A DNA stretch of 64,000 nt from an uncultured Prevotellaceae bacterium (GCA_900314715.1 OMWI01000008.1:1-64000), one strand, 5' to 3'. Shown: positions 18,983 to 28,383, numbered from the stretch's first letter. Made by a program: numbers and translations. Notes: generated from the letters alone by a model not told the origin.

Positions 18983-20205
18983 AATACCAAACGGCAACCC
19001 TTAGCAACGGATTACGAATCATCCACTTACCTTCTACTCTACCCGTCGTGTATTGCGGTTATCAGATTGCCGCAGGTACGCGAGACGAACAAGTCGGTGA
19101 AGAAGGTTTGGCGCATTTCTGCGAACATATCACATTTAAGGGAACACAACGACGTAGTTCGTTGCAAGTATTGAATTGCTTGGAACGAGTTGGCGGAGAA
19201 CTGAATGCCTACACCACCAAGCAACGCACCACGTATTATTGTGCCATCTTGAAAGACCATGTGGCAAAAGCGGTAGACTTATTGACCGACATCGTTTTTC
19301 ATAGTACATATCCACAAAGTGAAATCGACAAGGAAGTGGAAGTGATTTGCGACGAGATTGATAGTTATTATGATTCGCCTGCCGAATTGATTTACGATGA
19401 GTTTGAGAACATCGCATTCCATGACCATCCTTTAGGGCATAATATCTTGGGAACTTCCGAACGAGTCAGATGTTTTACCACAGAAGACGCATTGCGGTTT
19501 ACGAGAAAGTTTTATCGTCCCGAGAATGCCATCTTCTTCAGTTATGGGGACGTGGATTTCAAACGATTGGTCAAACTATTGGAAACGAGAAACCGCGACG
19601 TGGCACGTGGAGAGGTTATTCTTGAACGCACATTTCATGCCCCTACTCCACCCTTGGCGCAAACGACGATTCGTGAAATGCACACTCATCAAGCGCACGT
19701 GATGATGGGTTGTTTGGCATACGATATCCATCATGATTACAGAATCCCACTATATCTATTGAACAACATACTTGGCGGTCCTAACATGAACGCGAAGTTG
19801 AATCTTGCCTTGCGCGAACGACGTGGATTGGTGTACACGGTGGAAAGCATGGCAACCTATTATAGTGATACGGGATTGTGGAGCGTATATTTCGGATGCG
19901 ACCCACATGATGTGGAGAAATGTTGCAAGTTGGTAAGAAAAGAATTGAATCTCGTCAAGAAGAAAGTGATGAGTGACGTTCAACTCAAGGCTGCCCAACA
20001 ACAAATCAAAGGGCAAATTGGCGTGGCTTGCGACCATCGACTTCAATTTGCCCTTGACTTTGGTAAGAATTTCTTGCTTTATGGTTGGGAGAAAGACGTT
20101 AATTCGCTATTCCAACAAATAGACAACGTAACGGCGGAAGACATCATCGAAGTGGCCAATGAACTTTTTCAAGAAGAAAAGTTAATGACCTTGATTATTC
20201 GATGA
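18979..20205 (+). CDS. M16 family zinc peptidase (insulinase/pitrilysin type)
   Basis: The 408-residue protein has the inverted zinc motif HFCEH (H46, E49, H50) in EGLAHFCEHITFKGT and the third ligand E126 in EVICDEIDSYYDSPA. The GGELNAYTTKQRTTYY segment and the C-terminal inactive-like half (LNNILGGPNMNAKLNLALR with a following YTVES) are typical of one-chain bacterial M16 peptidases. There is no signal peptide, so it is probably cytoplasmic, although family members may be periplasmic. It overlaps the preceding sugar kinase by four bases. Its stop (20203-20205) touches the convergent stop of the next gene with no spacer. Confidence 0.87.
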   Translation: MKYQTATLSNGLRIIHLPSTLPVVYCGYQIAAGTRDEQVGEEGLAHFCEHITFKGTQRRSSLQVLNCLERVGGELNAYTTKQRTTYYCAILKDHVAKAVDLLTDIVFHSTYPQSEIDKEVEVICDEIDSYYDSPAELIYDEFENIAFHDHPLGHNILGTSERVRCFTTEDALRFTRKFYRPENAIFFSYGDVDFKRLVKLLETRNRDVARGEVILERTFHAPTPPLAQTTIREMHTHQAHVMMGCLAYDIHHDYRIPLYLLNNILGGPNMNAKLNLALRERRGLVYTVESMATYYSDTGLWSVYFGCDPHDVEKCCKLVRKELNLVKKKVMSDVQLKAAQQQIKGQIGVACDHRLQFALDFGKNFLLYGWEKDVNSLFQQIDNVTAEDIIEVANELFQEEKLMTLIIR

Positions 20206-22569
20206 TTACTTTACCACTTTCTTTCCATTCACGATATAGATACCTTTACCCATCGGAAGATTATCGGATACCTTACGTCCTTGGAGATCGTAAATGCCAT
20301 TAACGGCATCTTGCGCCTTCTCATCGTATCTCACGTCATCAATACCATCAACGTAAGTGTTCACCTTCTTCATCTCCTCTTCGGTAAGGATAAGCCAACG
20401 TTGCGTGGTAGCAGAGTTGGCGAGATTGAACGTAGCTTGACCTACCGTACCAGATGCATTGGCAAGCATACAATTAGGAGACCATTCGGTGATAGGATGG
20501 ATAATCCAATAGCCACGATACTTCTCTGAGGTAACGTCAACACGACCGCGCATGAGATGCAACCAATCGTTTGCAACTGGTGAAGTACGTGTTGCGGCGG
20601 CAAAGCGAGAACCATTGTACGTGATATACTTACCCGTAGCTGCATTGCGCATGGTATAATACTGATTGGAAGGTTCAAACGACAGATACCAAGCGGTAGA
20701 GTCATTAGCGGCAGCCTCATCGCTACTCATCTGAACCACTCGCAACTGACCTCCAGTAGTTTCCTTCAAATATGAAGTATATAAGCCACGACCTTCATTT
20801 TCGCTCTTGAGGTAATATTTCACGTCGTCTTCATGTTCGAAAGAATAGTATGGTTCGGCAAACGTAGAATAATTGTGTTCCAAGCCATCTTCTCCCAACG
20901 CCTGACAAATCAATGCATTGGCATAATAAAGAGCCAATGTTCCATTATCCTCATTCGCACCATTAATGCCGTATGGCCACATGTGTTGATAGTCACCATT
21001 CAAACGAGAACCTGTGGTGTTATCCCAGAAGTCGAGGAATGCGCTAACGCGATCGCCTAACCATTGTCCAGAACCAACCGTTCCGCCATTGTAATTCTGA
21101 GTACTTGAACGCAAAATGGTCTTACTCCATTGTGTTGAATAAGGTATCACGCCCAATCCGTGTTCCATTTCGTGCATGATAGTACCCGTACGTTGATAAG
21201 AGGAATTGGCTCCCATGTTCATCCAGGGATTATCGCCATAATAGCAATCTGCCGTTGGTGTTCCAGAACTATAACCAATGCTGAATGGCTTTCGGGCAGA
21301 AGAAAGCTTATTGAATATCTCACAAGCCTCCGTAGCGGCAGCATTCACGCGTTTGTTGGCTGCCTCATCACCACCATTGTTGTACCAATACGTGATATTA
21401 CCTTTAGGAATGGTATAGAAACGAATCACGTCACCATATTTCACGCGCCCTTCCTTAGTCTTGGCGTATGCACGCATATAATATTTGGTGCAAGGAGTCA
21501 AGTCTTCTATGTAATAGATTTCACCATGATTCGAAAGATAGTTCGTCGTGGTATTGTCATTGATGGTCGGATTACCTTCGGTATTCCAACAGAAACCTTG
21601 CTCGGATATCTCACTTGAAGAGAAACCGCTGGTTGATAAACGACCGAATGCCATGGTTGCTCCACGAGCAAAACGTGGGTCGGTAACAACCGCTTTTTTG
21701 CTATTGTCCCAATTATATTCATCCAAGGCTTTCATTAAAGAGTTGACATGCTCGTCTATTACATCAAACGAAGCAGAAGCATCATCGTAGATGGCTTGTG
21801 CGGCATCTATCTCTGCCTTCAATGCTGAAGCACCTTTTCCCGAACCATCTCCGTATGCAGCCAAAGCCTCATCGATGTATTGTTTCAAGAAAGCCTTCTT
21901 GGTTTCCATGTCAATGTCGCCTACTGGCGTATCACGCTCTATCTTCACGAAATCGAGAATTAACTGAGCATAAGCACCAGCAACGGGCGACTGAGTGGAG
22001 GCGTATCCGATTTGGATATTACCCGAAACGGCTTGTGCAATGGTAAAAGACACGGTATCGACAACCCATTCGCCTTGAGGGAACTTACGGACACTACTCA
22101 TCGAACGTCTTCCTGACGATGGAATCCATGATGTTTGATTGTAGGCGTTGACTTGGGTGCTGGCATTGTAATATGCAGTAATCAACTTGTAATTACCTGC
22201 AGGCAACATGATGGTTTGCGCATACAACTGGGAGGAATTGAACCCTGGTGAGAAAACCAATCCTCCACCTTCTGCAACACCATTGGAACCCGTAGCAGGA
22301 ACAGACAATCCCGTGAATGTCTTCTTGGTACCAAACTGATACACTCCCGCAATCACGTTTGTCAAGGCTGGATTTACCACCGTCCATCCGTCGATGTCGA
22401 GAACTTCAGTTTCCACGTCGCCTTCATCATCCACGGTATAATCGAAACGAGTATCGAAACTTGCGTTTTTCAAATAGATATCCGTTACATCGTAATACGT
22501 TTGTGCTTGCATACCAATCATACCTTGACACGCAAGAACACAAGTAAGGAGTAATGATTTCATTTTCAT
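20206..22569 (-). CDS. Secreted zincin-like protein with fibronectin-III-like region and sorting tail
   Basis: The 787-residue protein begins with a signal peptide (about 1-22, ending GMQA). A CBM-like beta-sandwich follows (25-215), then a short helical stretch (220-285), an Fn3-like region (295-385), a zinc-protease-like core, a ricin-like region (about 590-720) and the tail YDLQGRKV ... GIYIVNGKKVVK. The core has HEMEHGLG at 466-473, fitting HExxH plus the metzincin glycine. The position where metzincins carry the third histidine (476) is proline, so the third ligand must come from elsewhere or the enzyme is atypical. I do not recognise a named family. It is divergent from the next gene pair. 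Confidence 0.75.
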   Translation of the reverse strand: MKMKSLLLTCVLACQGMIGMQAQTYYDVTDIYLKNASFDTRFDYTVDDEGDVETEVLDIDGWTVVNPALTNVIAGVYQFGTKKTFTGLSVPATGSNGVAEGGGLVFSPGFNSSQLYAQTIMLPAGNYKLITAYYNASTQVNAYNQTSWIPSSGRRSMSSVRKFPQGEWVVDTVSFTIAQAVSGNIQIGYASTQSPVAGAYAQLILDFVKIERDTPVGDIDMETKKAFLKQYIDEALAAYGDGSGKGASALKAEIDAAQAIYDDASASFDVIDEHVNSLMKALDEYNWDNSKKAVVTDPRFARGATMAFGRLSTSGFSSSEISEQGFCWNTEGNPTINDNTTTNYLSNHGEIYYIEDLTPCTKYYMRAYAKTKEGRVKYGDVIRFYTIPKGNITYWYNNGGDEAANKRVNAAATEACEIFNKLSSARKPFSIGYSSGTPTADCYYGDNPWMNMGANSSYQRTGTIMHEMEHGLGVIPYSTQWSKTILRSSTQNYNGGTVGSGQWLGDRVSAFLDFWDNTTGSRLNGDYQHMWPYGINGANEDNGTLALYYANALICQALGEDGLEHNYSTFAEPYYSFEHEDDVKYYLKSENEGRGLYTSYLKETTGGQLRVVQMSSDEAAANDSTAWYLSFEPSNQYYTMRNAATGKYITYNGSRFAAATRTSPVANDWLHLMRGRVDVTSEKYRGYWIIHPITEWSPNCMLANASGTVGQATFNLANSATTQRWLILTEEEMKKVNTYVDGIDDVRYDEKAQDAVNGIYDLQGRKVSDNLPMGKGIYIVNGKKVVK

Positions 22570-22602
22570 AAGCTATTTTGGTGTATAGGTTCTAAGTTTT
22601 GA

Positions 22603-22610
22603 CAAAGATA
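22603..22610 (-). promoter_or_regulatory. Promoter -7 box for the zincin-like gene
   Basis: Minus-strand TATCTTTG, 33 bp upstream of the start, matches TAnnTTTG. No clear -33 box. Confidence 0.5.
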
Positions 22611-22650
22611 CACCTTTTTTGTCATAGAGTCTATATTTTCATGATTTTTT

Positions 22651-22681
22651 TTCGAGAAAATGCAGAAAATATTTATCTTTG
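22651..22681 (+). promoter_or_regulatory. Promoter of the small secreted protein and DUF6055 genes
   Basis: TATCTTTG at 22674-22681 is a TAnnTTTG match, with TTCG at 22651-22654 as a weak -33 element at 19-bp spacing. The ATG follows at 22723. Confidence 0.5.
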
Positions 22682-22722
22682 CAATGAATAGCAGTAAGTT
22701 TAACGCAAAAATATACAACACC

Positions 22723-23136
22723 ATGAAACATCGTTTACTCTTACCCTTGATATTGGCATGTAGCACATGGCAAAGCTATGCGGAAGACATTGACGTGGTT
22801 TACATGATTACCACATTGAATTCTGGTACGACCAAGGAAATCATGCTCTCGAATGATACTTCGTTTGTTGGTCCTAAACTTTTCAACAAGGATAATAGAC
22901 TGATTATCGACGGAAAATCGTACACGCCTGACGACATTCAGGAGATTCGTTTCGAGAAGCGAACCATTGATGCCATCGTCACGGTGGAATCTCAAGTAGA
23001 CATGCGCAACAAAGACAATGCCGTTTACAATCTCAATGGACAGAAAGTGTGCGACATCGAGACGTTTGAATCTCAACGTGCTTCCTTGCCCAAAGGAATT
23101 TACGTGATTAACGGTAAGAAATTCATCAAAAAATAA
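22723..23136 (+). CDS. Small secreted protein: single beta-domain plus C-terminal sorting tail
   Basis: The 137-residue protein has a signal peptide (MKHRLLLPLILACSTWQSYA), a domain of about 60 residues with a hydrophobic alternating pattern (EDIDVVYMITTLNSGTTKEI through YTPDDIQEIRFEK), and the tail VYNLNGQKV ... GIYVINGKKFIKK. The frame is open 21 codons upstream, but those codons overlap the promoter, so 22723 is the likely start. Similar beta-domains precede the tail in larger Prevotella-type exoproteins, as far as I recall; here it stands alone. No function is assigned. The gene is 7 bp upstream of the DUF6055 protein gene and probably co-transcribed. Confidence 0.75.
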   Translation: MKHRLLLPLILACSTWQSYAEDIDVVYMITTLNSGTTKEIMLSNDTSFVGPKLFNKDNRLIIDGKSYTPDDIQEIRFEKRTIDAIVTVESQVDMRNKDNAVYNLNGQKVCDIETFESQRASLPKGIYVINGKKFIKK

Positions 23137-23143
23137 CTGAGCC

Positions 23144-25165
23144 ATGAAGAGATTACTTTTTATCATACTTGCAACGCTCAGTTTGCATCAAGCCTTCGCA
23201 CAAGATACTATTTGGGTGAAATACGACAATCGTTTCAAGGCAAACAAGTCGTTCTCTATCGGCACCGCTGATTCCATTGAGTTTAGGATGCAAGAGCGAG
23301 ATGGGTCTGTTCCCATCATGAAAATATACAGGAGTAACGTCAGTCGCGGTTATGTTGAATATCGCTTGTCAACGTTGTTTGGTCCCGATGGAATATATGG
23401 CGGAAGTATCATGCTGAAAAATCCTGGTAGGATATTGTATCAACCAAGTACGTATTCCAACGTTAACTATACAGACAATGCCAGCAGATGGAGTTTCAAG
23501 CGTTCAATGGAAAGCGAACATTTCGTCGTATTCTGGGAAAAAGGATTTGGGGATGATCCTACAAGAGCGGGTAGTTATAGCTTTAATCCCAAGTCGATGT
23601 TGGCCAATGCGGAGAAAATATGGAATAAATATGTAGATGAATTGGGCTTCTTGGTTCCAGGGAAGTCTACTACCGATTCGTATAAGATAGAAATGTACGT
23701 GTTCTATCAAACAGATTGGAAAGCGGAAGGTTCGGGAGTGGACGCGAAAGTGGGATTGCTCAACGTAAGCCCTGGAGCCATCTCGTCACGTGGCGGAATG
23801 ACCGTAGCACACGAGATTGGCCATACGTTCCAATACTTAGTGAGTTGTGACCTCGGACAACAGCATGGTTATAATTACGGTTATGGTGCCAATGCCTCTG
23901 GCGGTAATGGTTGGTGGGAAAGTTGTGCTAACTGGCAAGGCTATAAGTGTTATCCCGAACGCCAATTCACGGACGGCGAATATTTTGAAGGTCATTTACC
24001 GAAACACCACTTAAATATCTTGCATGAAGATTGGCGCTATGAAAACTGCTTCGTTCAAGATTATTGGTGCATGAAACACGGACAGGACTTCATCGGCAAA
24101 CTTTGGCGACAAGCAAACAAACCAGAAGACCCCATCGAGACATACAAGCGTCTTAACAATTTATCCCAAGAGGAAATGAATGATGAAATGTATGAGGGAT
24201 TTGCGCGTATGGCAACATGGGATATTGACGGCATACGTGAGGTAGCCAAGCATCGCATTGGCCAACACGTTGCCCATCTACATAAGATAGCTGGTGAAAA
24301 CGCATGGGAGGTGGATTCTACCTATTGTCCTCAAAACTATGGCTATAACATCATCAACCTCAATTCTGCACAAGCTGGAACGGTGGTGAAGGCTCATTTC
24401 AAGGGTATTGCTGGCAATAAGGGTTATCGAGCCATCAATACGGATAAGGCTGGATGGAGATATGGATTCGTTGCTTATAGTAATGACGGAACGAGAACAT
24501 ACGGAGAGGTTGGACGCGACAAGGAAGGCGACATCAGTTTGACCATTCCAAACAACTGCCAACGATTGTTCTTCGTTGTTATGGGTGCTCCCTCATCTTA
24601 TTGGAAACATCCTTGGGATGATAATGTAACCAATGATGAGCAATGGCCTTATCAGGTAATGTTTGAAAACACCAATCTATTAGGTGAGTTTGGCGACTAT
24701 CCCGATGATTACGCACGTCGTGATACAACTGTTTATATTGATGCTGAATTGGAATATAGCGGTAGTTATTACACAAGTACGAGAGTACAATACGACATGG
24801 CCGCCGTTAGTCAAGCGTTAGGATTGAGTACGGCACAGATGAAAGCCGTTGGGCGCACAGCATCTTCTAATCCAAGATTCGTAGGTATTAGTGCGAACGG
24901 CAATATCACTACTGGCACGACTACAAGTACCAGTTCAAACACTTGTTACGGCCATTGGTTTACCACTGCTGGAAACGTCTGTGGATATGATAATTCCGCT
25001 GCCATCTTTGCCGAATTTTATCCCGACAGATATGGTTGTTACGTAGGACAATATCCAGGTCATTTGGTACGAGGAAGGACTTACACCATTCGTCAAGCCA
25101 TTCAATATACGAAAGATGGCAAACAATATACTGCTACGATGGTGGTAAACTTGAAAGTGAAGTAG
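23144..25165 (+). CDS. Secreted DUF6055-like putative zinc metalloprotease
   Basis: The 673-residue protein has a signal peptide (about 1-19). A central domain has AHEIGHTFQY (H223, E224, H227) and, 32 residues after the second histidine, WWESCANW with E259, a gluzincin-like HExxH...E arrangement. The region around EHFVVFWEKGFG resembles DUF6055 proteins, which are mostly uncharacterised secreted proteins. The C-terminal part has a beta-sandwich (about 400-540) and a final domain (550-673, with YTIRQAIQYTKDGKQYTATM) of unknown type. It lacks the GIY-NGKK tail carried by the small gene before it. It converges on the wbqC-like gene with a 16-bp gap. Confidence 0.72.
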   Translation: MKRLLFIILATLSLHQAFAQDTIWVKYDNRFKANKSFSIGTADSIEFRMQERDGSVPIMKIYRSNVSRGYVEYRLSTLFGPDGIYGGSIMLKNPGRILYQPSTYSNVNYTDNASRWSFKRSMESEHFVVFWEKGFGDDPTRAGSYSFNPKSMLANAEKIWNKYVDELGFLVPGKSTTDSYKIEMYVFYQTDWKAEGSGVDAKVGLLNVSPGAISSRGGMTVAHEIGHTFQYLVSCDLGQQHGYNYGYGANASGGNGWWESCANWQGYKCYPERQFTDGEYFEGHLPKHHLNILHEDWRYENCFVQDYWCMKHGQDFIGKLWRQANKPEDPIETYKRLNNLSQEEMNDEMYEGFARMATWDIDGIREVAKHRIGQHVAHLHKIAGENAWEVDSTYCPQNYGYNIINLNSAQAGTVVKAHFKGIAGNKGYRAINTDKAGWRYGFVAYSNDGTRTYGEVGRDKEGDISLTIPNNCQRLFFVVMGAPSSYWKHPWDDNVTNDEQWPYQVMFENTNLLGEFGDYPDDYARRDTTVYIDAELEYSGSYYTSTRVQYDMAAVSQALGLSTAQMKAVGRTASSNPRFVGISANGNITTGTTTSTSSNTCYGHWFTTAGNVCGYDNSAAIFAEFYPDRYGCYVGQYPGHLVRGRTYTIRQAIQYTKDGKQYTATMVVNLKVK

Positions 25166-25181
25166 ACAAACCTCTACCCTT

Positions 25182-25907
25182 TCACGGTATCAGATAGAGA
25201 ATGGCTTCATTCCCCATATTGAACAACAAGTCAAGAATGCTCAGATTGGGAATGAAGCCATTCTTTTGTTGATATACTTGGTAATAAGGTTTGGGTATAA
25301 AATCTGGATCTTCCTTTGGATGCTTCGGTTGGATTACCGTACGAAAATCCTTTAATGATTGAACATTGAACATTGAACATTGAACATTGGCTGGCGTCTC
25401 CTTTGAATGGTCAATACTTAATGGTAAACGGTCAATCTGCAAAAGCTCGCACATTTTCTCTATGATTTCCCAATTGAAATCCCAAAGGTATTTCCATTTC
25501 TTTTCAAAAAACGGACGAATGTCATCGGCATAGTATTCGAAAAATGGACTCTCTCCATACGCCGACTTCAACGCGTTCCAATGCAAATGTCTCCAATTCC
25601 CATGATCGCTAATAAGAACGTCTTTGATAAATGAAGAATGTAGAATGAAGAATGAAGAATCGTTTGCGTGAAGTGATTCTTCATTCTTCATTCTACATTC
25701 TTCATTTACTTCAACGTGTTCCACGGGCACCGTGAGTGCTTGTGTGCCTTGCGTAGTGGCAATGACACAACGGTTGCGATAAGTCTGTTTTATGAATCGC
25801 TCTTCGCCGTCTATCAAGCAATCATATCGGCACAACTTCTGATACCATTGTATTGGACCGAAATATGTGGTAGATAAAAGATATCTTGAATCTTCTATCT
25901 GATTCAT
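25182..25907 (-). CDS. wbqC: WbqC-like protein carrying two repeat insertions in frame
   Basis: The 241-residue protein matches the WbqC family: LLSTTYFGPIQWYQKLCRYD, KQTYRNRCVIATTQG, LISDHGNWRHLHWNALKSAY and YYQVYQQKNGFIPNLSILDL. WbqC-like proteins occur in polysaccharide (O-antigen) gene clusters but are common alone in Bacteroidetes; the biochemical role is unsettled. Two stretches do not look like family sequence. NEECRMKNEESLHANDSSFF is encoded by a perfect inverted repeat (25629-25707), and NVQCSMFNVQS is encoded by heptamer repeats (25358-25389). The reading frame stays open through both. Its ATG overlaps the signal peptidase stop by four bases. Confidence 0.85.
   Translation of the reverse strand: MNQIEDSRYLLSTTYFGPIQWYQKLCRYDCLIDGEERFIKQTYRNRCVIATTQGTQALTVPVEHVEVNEECRMKNEESLHANDSSFFILHSSFIKDVLISDHGNWRHLHWNALKSAYGESPFFEYYADDIRPFFEKKWKYLWDFNWEIIEKMCELLQIDRLPLSIDHSKETPANVQCSMFNVQSLKDFRTVIQPKHPKEDPDFIPKPYYQVYQQKNGFIPNLSILDLLFNMGNEAILYLIP
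25358..25389 (-). repeat. Heptanucleotide tandem repeat inside the wbqC-like gene
   Basis: On the plus strand ATTGAAC occurs four times head to tail (25358-25385), plus ATTG. On the coding (minus) strand this is AATGTTC. Seven is not a multiple of three, so gain or loss of one unit would shift the frame. Confidence 0.9.
25629..25707. repeat. Perfect 33-bp inverted repeat inside the wbqC-like gene
   Basis: Arms 25629-25661 and 25675-25707 are exact reverse complements, separated by 13 bases. Each arm is itself built of heptamers AATGAAG/AATGTAG. Confidence 0.92.
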
Positions 25908-27349
25908 TTTATATTGTCAACGAAATTGAACAACCTGCTCCATCTGATTCCGCTCAACCCCTTTCGGTCAGGATCATGACTCCACCAAATGAAGATGGGC
26001 TTACCTACGATATGGTCTTCTGGCACAAAACCCCAATAACGTGAGTCGGCGGAATTGTGGCGATTGTCGCCTTGCATCCAGTAATAATCCAACTTAAACG
26101 TATAACTATTAGCCAACTTACCATTGATGTAGATTTGTCCGTTCTTCACGACGAGGTCATTACCTTCATACACCTTGATGGGACGTTCGTAGATGGCGAT
26201 GTTGTTCATGTCGAGCTTGATGCTCTCTCCTTTCTTCGGTATCCAAATCGGACCATAATTATCGCGTGTCCAACCTGTCCATGCATTGCGTGGATAAAGG
26301 TCGCCCGTTGTTGCATCGGTATTCAATCGAATGCTTTCCACGATGTCCTTACGTGCTTGCAATGCCTTGACGGAAGCCTTTGTCAATGGCATATATCCGT
26401 TTTGGTTAAGACTCATCAGGTCTTCCATCGTAATGCCCAATTCTTCCATCAATTCATCGGGGAGGTTTTCCCTGAGCTTTACGTAATAGGTATATTGCAC
26501 GTTATCGGGTTCCTTATTGGGCTTCCCGTCAAGATAAACAATGTGGTTCTTGATTTGCAATGTCTGTCCTGGCAATCCCACACATCGCTTCACATAGTTC
26601 TCGCGACGGTCGGTAGGACGGGCATCTATATCTCCAAACTGATTGGGATTGTTGGCTACATAAACGCGACCTAATTCATAACACTTCTGGTAATAGTCGT
26701 ATTGTTCCACTTTGTTCAGGTCTGACACATCGACGGGACCTCCCACTTGTTGCTCATATATCTGCTGACCAAACGAATAGACCATGTTATAGTATTCCGT
26801 TTGGTAGGGCAACTCCGTACAGATGGAATCACCAGCAGGATAGTTGAACACCACGATGTCGTTGAGTTGTACGTCTCCCAAACCTTTCACGCGACGATAA
26901 TCCCAATGGGGCCAACTGAAATACGATTTGGTATTGATCAGTGGCAACGTGTGTTGCGTGAGCGGCATCGTCAACGGTGTTTGGGGAATGCGAGGGCCAT
27001 AGCTCACCTTTGAGACAAACAGATAGTCGCCCGTCAGTAATGACTTTTCCAACGAACTTGAAGGAATCACGTAATTCTGGAAGAAAAACAGGTTGATGAA
27101 ATACACCGCAACCAAGGCAAACACCAATGCATCTACCCACGACATCACCACGCGCACGGGAGTCTCAGCATCCTTCCACCATTGCCAGCGAATCTTCTTG
27201 GTAATGTAAACATCATAGATGAATGGCACAACCAATAATCCCCACCAACTTTTCACCCAATACAAGAACAAGAGATACAGGGCAAGCACCACGATGAACT
27301 TTGCCCATTGTACCTTCATATTTAATTTTGCTTTTTGTTTGTCAATCAT
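25904..27349 (-). CDS. lepB: Signal peptidase I
   Basis: The 481-residue inner-membrane serine protease removes signal peptides from exported proteins. Two to three hydrophobic segments lie in residues 15-90. The catalytic serine is S99 in IPSSSLEKSLLTGDYL, and the general-base lysine is K254 in NYVKRCVGLPGQ. The conserved C-terminal box is GDNRHNSADSRYWGFVP. About 150 residues between the two catalytic residues form a large insertion, usual for Bacteroidetes enzymes and longer than in E. coli. ATG 27349 is used; MKVQWAKF ten codons later is an alternative. It overlaps the wbqC-like gene by four bases and follows dapB by 42 bp. The many secreted enzymes in this window would be its substrates. 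Confidence 0.92.
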   Translation of the reverse strand: MIDKQKAKLNMKVQWAKFIVVLALYLLFLYWVKSWWGLLVVPFIYDVYITKKIRWQWWKDAETPVRVVMSWVDALVFALVAVYFINLFFFQNYVIPSSSLEKSLLTGDYLFVSKVSYGPRIPQTPLTMPLTQHTLPLINTKSYFSWPHWDYRRVKGLGDVQLNDIVVFNYPAGDSICTELPYQTEYYNMVYSFGQQIYEQQVGGPVDVSDLNKVEQYDYYQKCYELGRVYVANNPNQFGDIDARPTDRRENYVKRCVGLPGQTLQIKNHIVYLDGKPNKEPDNVQYTYYVKLRENLPDELMEELGITMEDLMSLNQNGYMPLTKASVKALQARKDIVESIRLNTDATTGDLYPRNAWTGWTRDNYGPIWIPKKGESIKLDMNNIAIYERPIKVYEGNDLVVKNGQIYINGKLANSYTFKLDYYWMQGDNRHNSADSRYWGFVPEDHIVGKPIFIWWSHDPDRKGLSGIRWSRLFNFVDNIK

Positions 27350-27357
27350 ATCCCTAC

Positions 27358-27391
27358 CAAACCTAAAAAAACCTACTAAACCTAAAGAACC
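27358..27391. repeat. Short 9-bp A/C-rich repeat between lepB and dapB
   Basis: Units of nine resembling CAAACCTAA, AAAAACCTA, CTAAACCTA and AAGAACCTC fill the gap. No function is apparent. Confidence 0.5.
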
Positions 27392-28147
27392 TCAAAATTG
27401 AAACATATCCGATATCGTCAGCAATCCGCTATGCTCAGCCGTGTACTCGGCTGCCAACACAGCACCCAAGGCAAATCCCTTGCGACTATGCGCATCATGC
27501 GTAATCGTAATCTTATCTGCTTCGCTATCGTATTCTATCGAATGAATACCTGGCACTTCGTCGCGACGAATGCTCTCAATGGCAATCTCGTTGGGAGCAA
27601 CAACATCGCTTCCACTTACCGTACCATCGGCAAGCAGTTGTTCGCCTTTCACCCAAGCATCTTTCCTGTCCAATCCTTCAATGAGTTCCTCTGCCAACGT
27701 AATGGCTGTACCGCTCGGCGCATCCAACTTATGAACGTGGTGCGTCTCTTGCATCTTCACGTCGTATTGTGGGAACTTATTCATGATGTTTGCCAAATAA
27801 CGATTGACTGCTGAGAATATCGCTACGCCTATCGAGAAGTTGGAAGCCCAGAACAACGTCTGCCCGCCTTCGGTACACATACGCTTCACGTCCTCGCCAT
27901 GCTCCTTCATCCATCCCGTAGAACCAGAAACCACTTTCACGTTCTTGGCAAAGGCTTTCAAGTAATTGTCATAGGCAGCCATAGGAGAAGTAAACTCAAT
28001 GGCAACGTCTGCTGATGCAAAGGCATCTGAATCAAAATCCTGCTGGTTGTCAATATCTATGATTGACACAATCTGATGACCACGGTCTTTAGCAATCTGC
28101 TCTATCATCTTGCCCATCTTGCCGTAGCCTATTAATGCTATCTTCAT
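27392..28147 (-). CDS. dapB: 4-hydroxy-tetrahydrodipicolinate reductase
   Basis: The 251-residue enzyme reduces hydroxytetrahydrodipicolinate with NAD(P)H in lysine and meso-diaminopimelate synthesis. The dinucleotide loop is ALIGYGKMGKMIEQIA at the N-terminus. The family signature ETHHVHKLDAPSGTA contains the catalytic histidine and lysine region and the substrate-binding GT. ATG 28147 gives the expected N-terminus MKIALIGYGKMGK; the frame stays open 12 codons further up, past the -7 box. It has its own well-formed promoter and may be co-transcribed with lepB (42-bp gap) and the wbqC-like gene. Confidence 0.93.
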   Translation of the reverse strand: MKIALIGYGKMGKMIEQIAKDRGHQIVSIIDIDNQQDFDSDAFASADVAIEFTSPMAAYDNYLKAFAKNVKVVSGSTGWMKEHGEDVKRMCTEGGQTLFWASNFSIGVAIFSAVNRYLANIMNKFPQYDVKMQETHHVHKLDAPSGTAITLAEELIEGLDRKDAWVKGEQLLADGTVSGSDVVAPNEIAIESIRRDEVPGIHSIEYDSEADKITITHDAHSRKGFALGAVLAAEYTAEHSGLLTISDMFQF

Positions 28148-28169
28148 AATTACACTTAATAAATTGCCA

Positions 28170-28200
28170 CAAAGGTAGCGCATTTATTTGAATAGACCAA
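28170..28200 (-). promoter_or_regulatory. Promoter of dapB
   Basis: On the minus strand TTGG (28200-28197), a 19-bp spacer and TACCTTTG (28177-28170) lie 22 bp upstream of the dapB ATG, a good Bacteroidetes-type promoter. Confidence 0.7.
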
Positions 28201-28383
28201 AAATTTTATGTAGAACTAAGTTTATCTGTGGTTTCTTTAAGAGAAACTGACAGATTTTAATAAAAACAGAAATTGTTTTTGTGACTTTTTGACATTATGG
28301 AGTTTCAAGGCAATCGGTTTGATGTGTCAAGAATCATGACTAAAAGACTAAGCAAAACGAGGCACACATGATATCAAGGTTTC

